Assembly: GCA_040007095.1 (NCBI GenBank)
Contig: JBDTVS010000070.1
Span: 10,679-74,678, forward strand
Direction of reading: 5' to 3'
From: JBDTVS01 sp040007095
GTDB lineage: Bacteria > Acidobacteriota > Vicinamibacteria > Vicinamibacterales > CAVVIG01
Length of the DNA stretch: 64,000 nucleotides
Numbering within the stretch: the stretch's first letter is position 1; the number at the start of each line of letters is the position of its first letter. Shown here one piece after another: positions 63,495 through 64,000 of this stretch. The translations under genes and the position numbers were made by a program. The notes below the pieces were generated by a model that searched no databases, was not told the origin of the DNA, and worked only from the letters and a program-made list of their open reading frames with translations.

Positions 63495-63893
63495 ATGCCG
63501 GATCACATGCCATTGCAAGACGACACCACACTGACGCGGCGGCACTTCACGTTGCAGGCCGCCCTCGCGGTGCTGGCCGGATGCGTCATCACCGTCAGCG
63601 ACGCCTGCAGCAACGACAGCCCGACCACGCCCAGTTCCTCGGCGGCCGACATCACGGGCAATATCTCCGCCAACCATGGCCACACCGCGGTGATTACGGC
63701 CGCTCAGATCACGGCGACCAACGCATTCTCGTTGAACATCCAGGGGACCGCGGCGCATCCCCATACGGTCGCCCTGTCGCAGGCCGATCTGCAGACGCTG
63801 AAAAATCGCCAGGCGGTCACGAGGGATTCGTCGAACGACGTCTCCGCCACGTTCGGCCCTCACCTGCACACCGTGACGTTCACGCCTGTATAG
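63495..63893 (+). CDS. Small exported lipoprotein-like protein with Tat-like signal
   Basis: A 132-residue protein; ATG 63495 has AGGGGG nine bases upstream. The N-terminus has a twin-arginine (TLTRRHFTLQAALAVLAGCV) and possible lipobox (LAGC). The mature part is small and polar: ANHGHTAVITAAQI, then AAHPHTVALSQADLQTL and a final FGPHLHTVTFTPV, so five His residues could bind a metal. The fold looks like a beta sandwich. No family is recognised. The window ends 107 bp later. Confidence 0.7.
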   Translation: MPDHMPLQDDTTLTRRHFTLQAALAVLAGCVITVSDACSNDSPTTPSSSAADITGNISANHGHTAVITAAQITATNAFSLNIQGTAAHPHTVALSQADLQTLKNRQAVTRDSSNDVSATFGPHLHTVTFTPV

Positions 63894-64000
63894 CAAGAAC
63901 GGACCAGGGTGCGGCGAATCTTCACCAGGCGGCCGCTCAGCGGCGCAGCTAGTGTCCTGCGTTCGACGATTTAGTACACGGCTTCCGGCGCGCGGCGCCC

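Overview
The window is GC-rich and gene-dense. Its content suggests a soil or sediment Acidobacteriota (Vicinamibacteria-like). The pointers are a DUF1592/DUF1552 secreted-protein pair, a carboxypeptidase-regulatory-domain TonB receptor, DUF5777, CHRD and DUF6526 proteins, an M28 peptidase with Gly-rich inserts, and many short periodic intergenic repeats. This placement is inferred from gene content, not from a marker gene. No rRNA, tRNA, CRISPR array, prophage or transposase was seen.

Layout. 1-2.5 kb: the 3' end of an Old Yellow Enzyme gene, a truncated metallo-beta-lactamase remnant, a cyclase and a cupin. 3-8.1 kb: an APC permease and an M16 peptidase. 8.2-12.2 kb (minus): a 45-residue zinc-ribbon protein, a cupredoxin lipoprotein, CHRD, DUF5777, DUF6526 and TatC. 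12.2-16.3 kb (minus): an HlyD / small ORF / ABC ATPase / ABC permease / TetR efflux operon resembling E. coli ybhGFSR-cecR, with a clear palindromic operator in its promoter. 16.6-24.8 kb: two orphan histidine kinases, an MFS exporter, an M28 peptidase, an RRM protein and a Gly-rich secreted protein. 25-30.7 kb: LysR/DUF4337, a DctA-like symporter, an NCS1 permease and a CusF-Sco1 fusion. 30.8-35.7 kb: clpS-clpA, an 18-codon Lys-rich ORF with a coiled-coil partner, and an ABC-F ATPase.

35.7-45.6 kb (minus) is a catabolic island: PrpF-like isomerase, Fe-S flavin enoate-reductase-like enzyme, a full branched-chain-type ABC importer (livK-H-M-G-F) and an isocitrate-lyase/PEP-mutase family lyase. 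Two overlapping MmgE/PrpD genes and an SGNH hydrolase lie at 49.8-53.9 kb. Together these could import and break down a branched or unsaturated di/tricarboxylate. 45.7-49.7 kb carries the DUF1592 (CxxCH) and DUF1552 (Tat-exported) pair. 54.1-54.6 kb is a toxin-antitoxin pair. 55.1-58.3 kb is a large TonB-dependent receptor. 58.5-63.9 kb has small enzymes (cupin, two DinB-like proteins, AhpD-like, SGNH), a LuxR-type remnant and uncharacterised proteins.

The most unusual feature is a dispersed family of intergenic elements built from 9-bp units (variants of AACCACAAAGGTCACAAAG, ACCACCGAGGTCACCGAG and AACGCAGAGTGCGCGGAG), usually folded into long imperfect hairpins. At least thirteen loci occur here. 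Several sit inside operons, one supplies the C-terminal tail of an enzyme, and one abuts a truncated regulator gene. Other notable points are a 15-bp in-frame tandem array inside prpF, three very small coupled or well-initiated ORFs, and -10-like hexamers lying only a few bases from several start codons, which suggests leaderless mRNAs.
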